Assembly (NCBI RefSeq): GCF_014192575.1
Contig: NZ_JACHYC010000003.1
Location: forward strand, 372,001 to 436,000
Length of the DNA: 64,000 bases
DNA from: Variovorax sp. Sphag1AA
GTDB taxonomy: Bacteria > Pseudomonadota > Gammaproteobacteria > Burkholderiales > Burkholderiaceae_C
Direction: 5' to 3'
Numbering within the stretch: the stretch's first letter is position 1; every line of letters begins with the position of its first letter. Below the pieces are notes generated by a model. It worked only from the letters and a program-made list of their open reading frames with translations, searched no databases and was not told the DNA's origin. A program made the translations under genes and the position numbers. Shown here one piece after another: positions 45,501 to 53,106 of this stretch.

Positions 45501-45733
45501 TGCCGCTGGTGCTCGCGACCGGCGCGGGTGCGGCGAGCCGGCAGGCGGTCGGCACCGGCGTGATGGGCAGCATGCTCGCGGCGACCTTCTTCGGCATCTT
45601 CTTCACGCCGCTCTTCTACGTCACCGCGCGCAAGTGGCTCAGCCGCAAGAAGAAGTTCAGCGAGGAGGAAGACGAACGCGCACTGCGCGAGAAGGCGGCC
45701 AAGCCCGCGGGGGAAGGGCAGGGCCATGCGTAA
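42521..45733 (+). CDS. RND multidrug efflux permease (HAE1, AcrB/MexF-like)
   Basis: Inner-membrane proton antiporter of 1070 residues, the family length. The N-terminus MDRFFVYRPVFAWVIALFM and the paired aspartates of helix 4 (GILNDDAIVVVENVERVM), which carry protons, are diagnostic. Two large periplasmic loops and 12 helices are expected; GLITIIGLAAKNAILIVEFA marks helix 10. The gene lies 14 bases after the adaptor and overlaps the outer-membrane gene by eight bases. Likely substrates are hydrophobic or amphipathic drugs; specificity cannot be read. Confidence 0.95.
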   Translation: MDRFFVYRPVFAWVIALFMALFGLIAVLLLPVEQYPDVAPPSLTVSAVYPGADAQTLDRSVTSIIEDEMNGIDNFLYMSSISRANGSAQITVTLRPGTDLDVARSQVQDRLSRVEPRLPQQVRQLGITVTKSSSGFLMLIALHSTGGVSSATTMGNFASNNIVNELRRIGGVGDVQLFGSSYAMRIWLDRDRLNGFGLSASEVLAAVQEQNSQTASGGLGDQPIAPGSEFNAQIVTQSRFSTPEQFREIIVRANPDGSTVRLGDVARVELGNDSYGFRLTVNGQESAGLAVQLASGANALAVARQVQSRMKELEPTFPQGMTWSVPFDTTPFITTSVQSVVQTMVEALLLVTVVVFLFLQSWRATLIPTLVVPIALVGTCLGLQLFGLSINLLSLFGMVVAIGILNDDAIVVVENVERVMREDGLNARQATVKAIGQISGAVIASTLVLVAVFVPMAFFPGSTGGIYRQFSVTLTVSIFLSTVLALTLGAALCAALLKDDATLAREAAAGPPGPMTRLLNRIFGGFNRGLEAGTNRYIGGVNAMLGKPGRWLLVFVAACVATAFFFTRLPGGFLPTEDQGFIFVSYTGAPGSTTARTQHAVDQVEAFLKQQPQVRNIASVTGFSFFGQGQSAALSFVDLKPWSERRGEENSASALVRRANAAFMQIPEALIFALDPPAIPSLGNATGFTMKIQDRSGVGGAALQQATLRIMAEAAQSPILAGVRAEGLPPAPQLYVEIDRVKARALGLQIGQVNQALSLNFGANYVNDFVFEGNVLRVFIQADAAQRMRPEDIGALRLRNAQGEMVPFSAFTRVRWISGPQQLERYNGFPSATVSGQAAAGQSSGAALVEMERIARHVLTGSLAFEWTGTAFEERQAGGQIPLLLGLSLVVVFLLLAALYESWAIPVAVLMILPFGIAGAVLLTMARGLSADVYFNIGLITIIGLAAKNAILIVEFAIKEESEGKDAFTAAMNGARQRLRPILMTSVTFVLGMLPLVLATGAGAASRQAVGTGVMGSMLAATFFGIFFTPLFYVTARKWLSRKKKFSEEEDERALREKAAKPAGEGQGHA

Positions 45734-47135
45734 GTGCCGCATCGCACTGCTGGCCGCCTGCTGCGCACTGGCCGCGTGCAACCACGCGCCGACCTACCAG
45801 CAGCCGGAACTGCCTGTGGCCGAAAGCTTCGACACGGCCGAGGTGCCAGGCGCGCAGTTGGCCTCCGAGATCGGCTGGGAGCGCTTCTTCGGCGATCCGC
45901 AGCTCAAGTTCCTGATCAGGACCGCGCTCGCCAACAACCGCGACCTTGCGGCATCGGTCGCGCGCATCGAGCAGGCGCGTGCGCAGTACCGCATCCAGGA
46001 CGCGGCGCGGCTGCCGCAGGTGAACGCCACCGCCGGCGCGTCGCGCACGCAGGCGCCGCTCAGCCAGCTGGAGCCCGAGCTGCCGCCCAACGACGCGACC
46101 TTCATCTTCAACCAGTACAACGTGCAGGCCGTGATGGCCTCCTATGAGCTCGACTTCTGGGGCCGGGTCGCCAACCTGAGCGAAGCCGCTCGCCGACGGT
46201 ATCTGGCAACCTTGGAGGGCGATCGCGCGTTCAGGCTCTCGCTGATTGCCAGCGTCGCGGCGGCCTACTACTCGATCCGCGCCGGCGAGGAGGGCATCGA
46301 GCTTGCCGACCACACCGTCTCGGCGCGGGAATACGCACTGGAGATCGCCAAGCTGCGCCTCGATGCGGGGGTGACCTCGACCGTCGACCACGATCAGGCG
46401 GCGATCCTCGTGACGCAGGCCCAGACGCAGCTCGCCGAGCTACAGCGATCAACCGAGCAGCGGCGCGCCCAGTTGAGCGTGCTCGTCGGCGGTCCGGTCA
46501 AAGGCCCGCTGCCGAACGCGCGGGCGATCGAGGACCCGGGGCAGTTCGCGAACCTCGATGCCGGTCTGCCTTCGGACCTGCTCGTGAGCCGGCCGGACAT
46601 CCTGCAGGCCGAGCAGCAGCTTCGCGCGTCCAACGCCGACATCGGCGCAGCGCGGGCCGCCTACTTTCCGCGCATCGCACTGACCGGCAACTTCGGCTAC
46701 GCGTCGCCGGAACTCGGCGATCTTTTCCGGAGCGGCAGCCAGGCGTGGTCCGTCGGCGGCCTCGTGAGCCTGCCGATCTTCGATGCGGGGCTCCGGCAGG
46801 CGCAACTCGGCGTGGCGCAGGCGCGGCGGGACGAACTGGTCGCCGTCTACCAGCGCACGGTGCAGACGGCGTTCAGCGAAGTCTCCGAAGCGCTGATTGG
46901 GCGGCGGCGCTACCAGGAGCAGATCGTTGCGCAGGAAGCGGCAGTCAAGTCGCAGCGGCGGCTGGCCGAAGTCGCCGAGCTGCGCTACGAGAACGGCATC
47001 TCGATCTATCTTGAAGTGGTGGATGCGCGGAGGAATCTCTTTTCCGCCGAGCAGCAGTTGATCCAGCTTCGCGCGACGGCGCTGCAGAACGGGGTGGCGC
47101 TCTACGTGGCGCTGGGCGGCGGGCTCCAGCCCTGA
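45726..47135 (+). CDS. Outer-membrane efflux lipoprotein (NodT/OprM family)
   Basis: TolC-like channel of 469 residues with lipobox LAACN near residue 18. Two OEP repeats are visible: WERFFGDPQLKFLIRTALANNRDLA with SYELDFWGRV in the first, and LLVSRPDILQAEQQLRASNADIGAARAAYFPRI in the second. LRYENGISIYLEVVDARR is a typical C-terminal helix. It completes the tripartite efflux pump. The stop is followed by the converging small gene at 47146. Confidence 0.94.
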   Translation: MRKCRIALLAACCALAACNHAPTYQQPELPVAESFDTAEVPGAQLASEIGWERFFGDPQLKFLIRTALANNRDLAASVARIEQARAQYRIQDAARLPQVNATAGASRTQAPLSQLEPELPPNDATFIFNQYNVQAVMASYELDFWGRVANLSEAARRRYLATLEGDRAFRLSLIASVAAAYYSIRAGEEGIELADHTVSAREYALEIAKLRLDAGVTSTVDHDQAAILVTQAQTQLAELQRSTEQRRAQLSVLVGGPVKGPLPNARAIEDPGQFANLDAGLPSDLLVSRPDILQAEQQLRASNADIGAARAAYFPRIALTGNFGYASPELGDLFRSGSQAWSVGGLVSLPIFDAGLRQAQLGVAQARRDELVAVYQRTVQTAFSEVSEALIGRRRYQEQIVAQEAAVKSQRRLAEVAELRYENGISIYLEVVDARRNLFSAEQQLIQLRATALQNGVALYVALGGGLQP

Positions 47136-47145
47136 GCCAAATCGT

Positions 47146-47361
47146 TCAGGCCGGCTGCAGTTCGATCAGCCCCTGCTGGATGTAGCGCTCGTAGTCTTCG
47201 AGCGGAATCGCGGCGATCTGCGCGCTGCGTCCTTCGCCCCAGCTCAGCACCGCGCTGTCGGGGTTCAGCTGGACCTCCAACGGTCCTTCCGGGATCGCGA
47301 TCAGGGGCCCGTCGCCGGCCCTGTATTCGACGGTTCCCTTCACTCGTGCATTCGCGGCCAT
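47146..47361 (-). CDS. Small hypothetical protein, 71 residues
   Basis: I do not recognise this family. The ATG at 47359-47361 has GGAG seven bases upstream, which favours real translation; an earlier in-frame start at 47427 lacks such a site. The protein has alternating strands (VKGTVEYRAGDGPLIAIPEGPLEVQL) and ends in a helix with YERYIQQGLIELQ. It has no signal peptide or membrane segment. It is convergent with the efflux operon and divergent from the SDR gene, sharing a 208-base intergenic region that holds a LysR-type dyad. Confidence 0.6.
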   Translation of the reverse strand: MAANARVKGTVEYRAGDGPLIAIPEGPLEVQLNPDSAVLSWGEGRSAQIAAIPLEDYERYIQQGLIELQPA

Positions 47362-47466
47362 TCTGATCTCCGTGCGGTCTGCGTGCTGCTGAGCGTAGGG
47401 CAGCGCAGGGCGGCGGCCGTCATCCAACCCCGCATGCCCCTGTAGGCGAGTGTGCTTTCACGCGCC

Positions 47467-47483
47467 GTTGCCGCGCAGGCAAC
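47467..47483. promoter_or_regulatory. LysR-type dyad GTTGCC-N5-GGCAAC
   Basis: A perfect six-base inverted repeat with five bases between, 87 bases upstream of the SDR start. Its core (47468-47482) is TTGC-N7-GCAA, containing a T-N11-A. The same arms and spacing occur at 51333-51347 beside the LysR gene at 50396-51292. It is therefore a good candidate site for that regulator at the SDR-GST operon. Confidence 0.5.
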
Positions 47484-47569
47484 ACAGCCTGAATCTCTTT
47501 GAAATGGCTTCCGCGGCCGGCCTGCTTCACAGTGCGAAACCCCCTCCAACGCACAGAAAGAGACAAGTC

Positions 47570-48328
47570 ATGCCCGCTCACGACCTCCTCGCCGGCCGCA
47601 CCATCATCGTCACGGGCGCCGCCACCGGCATCGGACAGGCCTTCTCCGTCGGCTGCGCAGCGCAGGGCGCGAACGTCGTCGTCGCCGACATGAACCCGGC
47701 TGACGAAACCGTCGCCGCGGTCGAAGCGGCGGGCGGCAAGGCGATTGCCGTGCGGGTGGACGTGGCGGACAGCGAATCGGTTCAGGCGATGGCCCGCGCC
47801 GCCCTCGACCGTTTCGGCCGCATCGACGGTCTGGTCAACAACGCCGCCTACTTCCGTGAGGTCAAGCTCACGCCCTTCGAGGAGCTGGACCCGGCGCAGT
47901 GGGACCGCATCTTCCAGGTCAACGTCAAGGGCGTGTGGCAGTGCTGCAAGGCGGTGATGCCCGCGATGCGTGAGCAGAAGAGCGGCTCGATCGTGAACAT
48001 CGCCTCGGTCGTCGCGGTGGCCGGCCAGCCCGGCTATCTGCACTACGTCGCGACCAAGGGCGCGGTGCTGTCGATGACCAAGGGGCTCGCCAAGGAATGT
48101 GGCCAGAGCAACGTGCGCGTGAACGTGATCGCACCGGGCTTCGTGCTGACCGACGCCACCAAGAATCGGCCAGCCGAATGGCAGCAGAGCTTCCTGAAGG
48201 CGCGGGCGCTGTCGCGCGAGCAGCGCCCGGACGACCTGGTCGGCACCGCGCTCTACCTGCTGTCGGATCTCGCGGGATTCGTCTCGGGTCAGACCATCGT
48301 GGTCGACGGCGGCCACATCATGTACTGA
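47570..48328 (+). CDS. Short-chain dehydrogenase/reductase (SDR)
   Basis: NAD(P)-dependent oxidoreductase of 252 residues. The cofactor loop is TGAATGIG, then NNAA, a catalytic Ser in NIASVVAVAG and the Tyr/Lys pair in YVATK. The C-terminus VSGQTIVVDGGH is typical of classical SDRs. ATG at 47570 was chosen; the frame extends upstream only through the promoter region. It is the first gene of a run SDR-GST-SnoaL-GST with short gaps (28, 31 and 22 bases). A secondary alcohol or sugar is the likely substrate. Confidence 0.92.
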   Translation: MPAHDLLAGRTIIVTGAATGIGQAFSVGCAAQGANVVVADMNPADETVAAVEAAGGKAIAVRVDVADSESVQAMARAALDRFGRIDGLVNNAAYFREVKLTPFEELDPAQWDRIFQVNVKGVWQCCKAVMPAMREQKSGSIVNIASVVAVAGQPGYLHYVATKGAVLSMTKGLAKECGQSNVRVNVIAPGFVLTDATKNRPAEWQQSFLKARALSREQRPDDLVGTALYLLSDLAGFVSGQTIVVDGGHIMY

Positions 48329-48356
48329 GCCGCGCAGGACAACCAAGGAGACACAC

Positions 48357-49283
48357 GTGAACGACATCATCCTGCACCACTACGAGTTCTCGACCTTTTC
48401 GGAGAAGGTCCGCACCGCGCTCGGCCTCAAGCGGCTCGCGTGGCGTTCGGTGGACATCCCGGGCCTGCCGCCGCGACCGCTGCTCTCGCCGGAGCTCACC
48501 GGCGGCTACCGCCGCGCGCCGGTGATGCAGATCGGCGCGGACATCTACTGCGACACCAACATCATCCTGCCCACGCTGGAGCGCCTGCATCCGGTGCCGA
48601 GCTTCTATCCGAACAGCAGTGAAGGCCTCGCGCGCGCACTGGCCTTCGCGTGGGAGCGCCAGATGTGGATCCCGTCGATCAGCGTGCTGACGCACTACAT
48701 CGGCGAGCACATCCCGCCTGAGTTCCTCAAGGACCGCAAGGAAAGCTACCTGGGCATCGACATCTCGAAGGAAGCGATGGCGCCACGCTTCGACCAGGAT
48801 GTGCAGGCCGTGCGCGCGCAGGTCGCGTGGCTGCGGCAGGCGCTGTCGGGCCGTCGCTTCCTCTTCGGCGACGCGCCGGGCGCGGCTGATCTCGCTTGCT
48901 GGCAGACGATCTACCTGCTGCGCAAGAACTGCCCGGCGGAGGTCGATGCGCTGCTCGGCCTGGCGCCACTCACCGGCTGGTACGACCGCATCGTCGCGCT
49001 GGGGCATGGCTCGCCCACGCCGATGACGCCGGAGGAAGCCTTTGCCGTGGCCCGCGAGGCACGGCCCGCGCCGGTCACGCATCTCGAAGCCGACGGCGAC
49101 CCGGGCGGCCTCCGCGCCGGATGCCCGGTGCGCGTCACGCCCGACGACAACGCGCGCGTGCCGGTCACGGGCACGCTGGTCGCGGCCGGCGATCAGGAAA
49201 TCATCATCCATCGCCGCGAATCAGAAGCCAGCGACCTGCACCTGCACTTCCCCCGCATCGGCTTCACCGTCGAGGCGGTCTGA
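48357..49283 (+). CDS. Glutathione S-transferase-like protein with C-terminal extension
   Basis: Protein of 308 residues, longer than a standard GST (200-260). The thioredoxin-like N-domain (residues 1-80) has ILHHYEFSTFSEKVRTALGLK, and the usual cis-Pro/Ser region appears as APVMQIG then CDTNIILPTLE. The helical domain runs to about residue 235. A further stretch of about 70 residues (CPVRVTPDD, VPVTGTLVAAGDQEIIIHR, LHFPRIGF) looks like a small beta domain. The start is GTG at 48357, with AAGGAG upstream. Lignin etherases are GSTs beside SDRs, but the resemblance here is too weak to claim that activity. Confidence 0.85.
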   Translation: MNDIILHHYEFSTFSEKVRTALGLKRLAWRSVDIPGLPPRPLLSPELTGGYRRAPVMQIGADIYCDTNIILPTLERLHPVPSFYPNSSEGLARALAFAWERQMWIPSISVLTHYIGEHIPPEFLKDRKESYLGIDISKEAMAPRFDQDVQAVRAQVAWLRQALSGRRFLFGDAPGAADLACWQTIYLLRKNCPAEVDALLGLAPLTGWYDRIVALGHGSPTPMTPEEAFAVAREARPAPVTHLEADGDPGGLRAGCPVRVTPDDNARVPVTGTLVAAGDQEIIIHRRESEASDLHLHFPRIGFTVEAV

Positions 49284-49314
49284 CCCTTCCACCCACACTC
49301 CGAGGACCGATGCC

Positions 49315-49734
49315 ATGAGCACCATCGAAGCCAACAAGCAGCTCTGCCGTGAGTACTTCCGCGCCTTCATCGCACGCGACACCGAGTGGATGAAGCGCCA
49401 CATCTCGCCCGATTTCGTCCGCCACGATCCGGGTCTGCCTTTCGAAGTGCGCGGGCCGGAAGGCGTCGCCAAGCTGCACGATGCGTTGATGCCCGCCTTT
49501 CCCGACATGGAGCTGCCGCTGCAGGACTTCGTCGGAGAGGGCGAGAAGGTGCTGGTGCGCCTGCGCGTGAAGGGCACCCACACCGGCGCTTTCGGCGACC
49601 TCGCGCCGACCGGGCGCAAGATTGACATCGGTGTGCTGGACCTGTTCCAGTTCCGCGATGGCGTGCTGATCGAGCACTGGGCCCTGCTGGACAACCTGGG
49701 CCTGCTCAAGCAGCTCGGCGCGCTTCCGGCCTGA
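49315..49734 (+). CDS. SnoaL-like/ester cyclase-type protein
   Basis: Small protein of 139 residues with the NTF2-like fold expected from ANKQLCREYFRAFIARDTEWMKRHISPDFVRHDPG and from KVLVRLRVKGTHTGAFGDLAPTGRKI and IEHWALLDNLGLLKQLG, all seen in SnoaL-like cyclases, hydratases and isomerases. It lies between two GST genes with short gaps and probably belongs to the same operon. The catalytic residues are not certain and the substrate is unknown. Confidence 0.85.
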   Translation: MSTIEANKQLCREYFRAFIARDTEWMKRHISPDFVRHDPGLPFEVRGPEGVAKLHDALMPAFPDMELPLQDFVGEGEKVLVRLRVKGTHTGAFGDLAPTGRKIDIGVLDLFQFRDGVLIEHWALLDNLGLLKQLGALPA

Positions 49735-49756
49735 AGACTGAACGGAGGATTCCGCC

Positions 49757-50389
49757 ATGCAGTTTCTTGTCAACACCACTTCGCCATTCGGCCGGATCGC
49801 GCACATCGCGATGATCGAGAAGGGGCTCGATGTCGAGCCGACGCTGGTCGATCCGTGGGCCGATGACCCGCGCCTGCGCGCCGCCAATTGCGCGACGCGC
49901 GTACCCACGCTGGTCCTCGACGACGGCACGCCATTGACCGAATGCCCGCTGATCGTGCAGTGGCTGGAGACCACACGGCCGGCGCCGGACTGGCCCGGCC
50001 TGCTCGGCCCCGACGCGAAGTCGGCAACGGCGGTGGTGTCCCGCGCGGGCGTGGCGCTCGGGGCGATCGATGCCTCCGTGCACACCATCATCACCCGCAA
50101 GGTGACGGCGCCCGTGCTCTTCGACGAAACGCCGGTAGGCCTCAGGCGGCGGCGCAGCATGATCGAAGGGCTGGAACGGCTCGAAGCAGTGGCCGACATC
50201 CTGGCCGGTCCGAAACCCGGCTCAGCAGTGCCGACGCTGGACACGATCTGTGCGGTGGTGCTGTACGACTACCAGCAGTTCCGCTACGGCGACCAGCCCT
50301 GGCTGCCGGCGACACCCAAGCTCAAGGCGCTGGCCGAAGCGATGCGCGTGCGGCCCTCGTTCGCGAAGACGATGCCGCGCGCCGCCTGA
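49757..50389 (+). CDS. Glutathione S-transferase family protein
   Basis: Standard-length GST of 210 residues. The N-domain begins MQFLVNTTSPFGRIAHIAMIEKGLDVEP, with VPTLVLDDGTPLTECPLIVQWLE as the glutathione-binding Pro/Ser region. The helical C-domain follows, with a conserved-looking TICAVVLYDYQQFRYGD. It is the last gene of the SDR-GST-SnoaL-GST run and converges on a LysR gene with six bases between stops. Specificity unknown. Confidence 0.89.
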   Translation: MQFLVNTTSPFGRIAHIAMIEKGLDVEPTLVDPWADDPRLRAANCATRVPTLVLDDGTPLTECPLIVQWLETTRPAPDWPGLLGPDAKSATAVVSRAGVALGAIDASVHTIITRKVTAPVLFDETPVGLRRRRSMIEGLERLEAVADILAGPKPGSAVPTLDTICAVVLYDYQQFRYGDQPWLPATPKLKALAEAMRVRPSFAKTMPRAA

Positions 50390-50395
50390 GCGGGT

Positions 50396-51292
50396 TCAGG
50401 GCTCTTCCTTCGCGCAGCCTTCGAGGTGCGCGATGAGCGCCTGCATCGGCGTCTGCGCGGCCGGTTCGCCGCGCACGCACAGGCGCATCCGCCGCAGCGC
50501 CCATTCGTCCGAGAGCGGCAGCACCTTGAGGCCGAGCGCCTGCTCGAACCCGCGCGCCGCCGCCAGCGGCAGGATTCCGATCCCGAGCTTTGCCTGCACC
50601 GCGCGGCACACCGCTTCGAAGCTGCGCACCTGCACCCGAAGCGCCATCGGACGCATCTGCTGCACCGCCTGCGCCGCGAGCAGGCGCGTGAGCGTGCTGC
50701 CGCCTTCGAGGCCGACGAGGTCGCGATCGAGCAGGTCCGCGAATCTCGCCGAGTCGCCCTGCAACACATCGTCCGAGCGCAGCACCGCCGCCAGCCGGTC
50801 GCTGCGATAAGGGCGGCACCAGAGCCCGGCCACGTCGCAGCCTTCGACCACCACGCCGAGATCGGCCTCGCCGCTGCGCACGCGGCGCACCGCCTCGTCG
50901 CTCCAGCATTCCTCCAGCACGACGCGCACCGCTTCGTGCGCAGCCTGGAAGCCGGCGACATCCGCCGGAAGGAACTGAGTCATTGCCGAGGTGTTGCCAT
51001 GGATGCGCAGCACCGCCTGCTGGCCGCTGGCGTAGTTGCCCATCTGCGCGCGCATGTTGTGCACGCCCGCGACCACGTCGCGCGCGAGCTTGAGCAGATG
51101 CTCGCCGGCCGGCGTGAGCTGCATGCCGCGCGAGTGGCGTTCGAAGAGCTGCGCCTTGAACTGGTGCTCCAGCAGCGCGAGCCGGCGGCTGGCCGCGGGC
51201 ACGGTGATGTGGCTGGCCTCGGCAGCGCGCGTGAGGTTCTGCATCTCCGCAGCGCGCACGAAGAGGGCCAGAGAGTCGATGTCCGGCAGCAT
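50396..51292 (-). CDS. LysR-family regulator, probable controller of the 47-61 kb region
   Basis: Regulator of 298 residues. The winged helix is LALFVRAAEMQNLTRAAEASHITVPAASRRLALLE in overlapping view, and the effector domain starts near residue 90. It is divergent from the aldehyde dehydrogenase gene (149 bases), and that region holds a T-N11-A dyad about 65 bases before the presumed transcription start. Similar sites precede the SDR genes at 47570 and 55336. I infer that this protein controls all three promoters; no other LysR gene is in the region. Confidence 0.92.
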   Translation of the reverse strand: MLPDIDSLALFVRAAEMQNLTRAAEASHITVPAASRRLALLEHQFKAQLFERHSRGMQLTPAGEHLLKLARDVVAGVHNMRAQMGNYASGQQAVLRIHGNTSAMTQFLPADVAGFQAAHEAVRVVLEECWSDEAVRRVRSGEADLGVVVEGCDVAGLWCRPYRSDRLAAVLRSDDVLQGDSARFADLLDRDLVGLEGGSTLTRLLAAQAVQQMRPMALRVQVRSFEAVCRAVQAKLGIGILPLAAARGFEQALGLKVLPLSDEWALRRMRLCVRGEPAAQTPMQALIAHLEGCAKEEP

Positions 51293-51332
51293 GGCTCGCG
51301 ATTCTCCGCGTTGTGCGGCTTCGGCGCGAGCG

Positions 51333-51347
51333 TTGCGCTCCGGGCAA
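51333..51347. promoter_or_regulatory. LysR recognition dyad TTGC-N7-GCAA
   Basis: Dyad with a T-N11-A core, centred at 51340 in the LysR/aldehyde dehydrogenase gap. A -10-like TAAAGT at 51393-51398 would put transcription near 51405 and this dyad near -65, the usual recognition position for LysR proteins. The overlapping palindrome GAGCG-TTG-CGCTC (51328-51340) adds further symmetry. Confidence 0.5.
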
Positions 51348-51354
51348 GACCACC

Positions 51355-51372
51355 TTGACCAGCTTCCAATTC
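51355..51372 (+). promoter_or_regulatory. Activation-type half site TTGAC-N4-TTCCAATTC
   Basis: TTGACCAGC followed by TTCCAATTC. The first 15 bases form TTG-N9-CAA with a T-N11-A core, seven bases after the dyad at 51333-51347. It lies about 43 bases before the presumed start and adjoins a weak -35. The same TTGAC...TTCCAATTC with the same spacing is found at 55260-55277. Confidence 0.5.
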
Positions 51373-51441
51373 ACGGCGGGCGCCTCCTTCCCTAAAGTCC
51401 TCTGAATCCATTCCCCAGAGACACGACGAGAGGATTTCGAG

Positions 51442-52875
51442 ATGAAGCAGATGTTCATTGGCGGCCGCTGGCTCGCGGCGAGCGATGGCCGCACGCTCCC
51501 GGTGGTGTCGCCCTCCGACGGCGAAACCTTCGACCAGATTCCGCGCGGCGGCGCGCATGAAGTCGACCTTGCGGTGGCGGCGGCGCGTGCCTCGCTCGAT
51601 GGCCCCTGGGGCCGGCTGAACCCGACCGAGCGCGGGCGCATCCTGGTCGCCATCGGGCAGGCGATCCTCGCGAACGAGGAAGAGCTGGCGCAACTCGAAG
51701 CGCGCGACACGGGCAAGCCGCTGACCACTGCGCGCAACGACATCAAGGTGCTGGCGCGCTACTTCGAGTTCTACGGCACGGCTGCCGACAAGGTGCATGG
51801 CGAGACCATCCCCTTCCTGTCGGGCCACCAGGTCAGCCTGGTGCGCGAACCGCTCGGCGTGACGGCGCACATCATTCCCTGGAACTACCCCGCGCAGATG
51901 CTGGGCCGCACCGTCGTGCCCGCGCTCGCGATGGGCAACGGCACCGTGCTCAAGCCTGCTGAAGACACCAGCCTGTCCGCCCTGCGGGTTGCAGAGATCG
52001 CGGCGGCAGCCGGCCTGCCCGATGGCGCGCTGAACGTCGTGACCGGCCTCGGCGAAGAGGTCGGATCGGCGCTGGCAGCGCATCCGGGCATCGACTTCGT
52101 CTCGTTCACCGGCTCCAACGAAGTCGGCACGCTGGTGCAGCAGGCCGCGGCGAAGAACGCAGTCAAGTGCGTGCTCGAACTGGGCGGCAAGTCGCCGCAG
52201 ATCGTGTTCGAAGACGTAGACGCCGACCGCGCGGTGCCGATCATCGTGCGCGCCATCGTGCAGAACGCGGGCCAGACCTGCACCGCGGGCAGCCGCCTGC
52301 TGGTGCAGCGCTCGATCTACGAGAGCTTCGTCGCGCGCGTGGCCGAAGCCTTTTCGAAGGTGCGCGTGGGTACGCCGGCGATGGACAAGGATTGCGGCCC
52401 GGTGATGAACCCGGCGCAGCATCGCCGCGTGCAGCGCTACATCGACGAGGCGCGCGCCGCCGGCATCCCGGTGATCGCCGAAGGCGCGATCGAGGATGGC
52501 GTGCCCGCGACCGGCTACTACGTGAAGCCGACGATCTTCGGACCGGTGCCGCGCGATGCCGCAATCGCGCGCGAAGAGGTCTTCGGGCCGGTGCTCGCGG
52601 TGCTGCCCTTCGAGGACGAGGCCGACGCCATCCGCCTGGCCAACGGCACCGACTACGGCTTGCTCGCCGCAGTGTGGACCGAGAACTCGGGCCGCCTGCA
52701 TCGCGTGGCGAAAGCAGTCAAGGCCGGTCAGGTCTTCATGAATTGCTATGGCGCCGGCGGTGGCGTGGAGCTGCCCTTCGGCGGTACCAAGCGCAGCGGC
52801 CATGGCCGGGAGAAGGGACTTCTCGCGCTGGAGGAAGTGAGCGCCACGAAGACGCTCGTCCACTATCACGGCTGA
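51442..52875 (+). CDS. NAD(P)-dependent aldehyde dehydrogenase
   Basis: Cytoplasmic dehydrogenase of 477 residues that oxidises an aldehyde to a carboxylate. The catalytic Cys280 is in NAGQTCTAG, the general base Glu246 in LELGGK, the oxyanion Asn148 in PWNYP, and the cofactor-binding FTGSNEVG follows the usual order. Family length and motifs are complete. It is transcribed alone from a promoter shared with the divergent LysR gene. A sugar-derived aldehyde, or sulfolactaldehyde if the pathway is sulfo-type, is possible; only the family is certain. Confidence 0.94.
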   Translation: MKQMFIGGRWLAASDGRTLPVVSPSDGETFDQIPRGGAHEVDLAVAAARASLDGPWGRLNPTERGRILVAIGQAILANEEELAQLEARDTGKPLTTARNDIKVLARYFEFYGTAADKVHGETIPFLSGHQVSLVREPLGVTAHIIPWNYPAQMLGRTVVPALAMGNGTVLKPAEDTSLSALRVAEIAAAAGLPDGALNVVTGLGEEVGSALAAHPGIDFVSFTGSNEVGTLVQQAAAKNAVKCVLELGGKSPQIVFEDVDADRAVPIIVRAIVQNAGQTCTAGSRLLVQRSIYESFVARVAEAFSKVRVGTPAMDKDCGPVMNPAQHRRVQRYIDEARAAGIPVIAEGAIEDGVPATGYYVKPTIFGPVPRDAAIAREEVFGPVLAVLPFEDEADAIRLANGTDYGLLAAVWTENSGRLHRVAKAVKAGQVFMNCYGAGGGVELPFGGTKRSGHGREKGLLALEEVSATKTLVHYHG

Positions 52876-52935
52876 TATGGGACTTGGGTCGAGAGCGCGC
52901 GTCGCGGCAGGGGGTCTGGGGCGCGGGCTCCTGCC

Positions 52936-53023
52936 GGGGCGGTCGGCGCTTTGCGCCGACTTCACTGCGGTGCAGCCGGCCGCGCGAGCACCGCAGGGAA
53001 GTCGGTGCGAAGCCGACCGCCCC
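52936..53023. repeat. Large imperfect inverted repeat
   Basis: Arms 52936-52973 (38 bases, beginning GGGGCGGTCGGC and ending CTGCGGTGC) and 52988-53023 (36 bases, beginning GCACCGCAG and ending GCCGACCGCCCC) pair with few mismatches around a 14-base loop. A second small hairpin (GGCGC-TTT-GCGCC) lies inside the left arm. It occupies the 231-base gap between the converging aldehyde dehydrogenase and dehydratase genes. It could end transcription from both sides, although no T-run follows, or be a dispersed REP-like element. I saw no second copy in the window. Confidence 0.6.
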
Positions 53024-53106
53024 ACTGAAGCATCACCGCCCACCGACAGGCGTCCCGGCCACGCCGGCAAGCCGGTTCCGCGAAGTCCCTGGTCTTGCTG
53101 CGCGCC

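Noticed and set aside
41645..45781. Open frame of 1378 codons antisense to the RND efflux genes
   Set aside because: It mirrors the RND genes codon by codon, is rich in Arg, His and Glu without domains, and arises from strong third-position GC bias. The sense frames carry all family motifs.
48357..49283. Assignment of the first GST as a lignin beta-etherase (LigE/LigF)
   Set aside because: An SDR-GST neighbourhood is suggestive, but the N-terminal sequence does not match LigE or LigF as I remember them, and the C-terminal extension differs.
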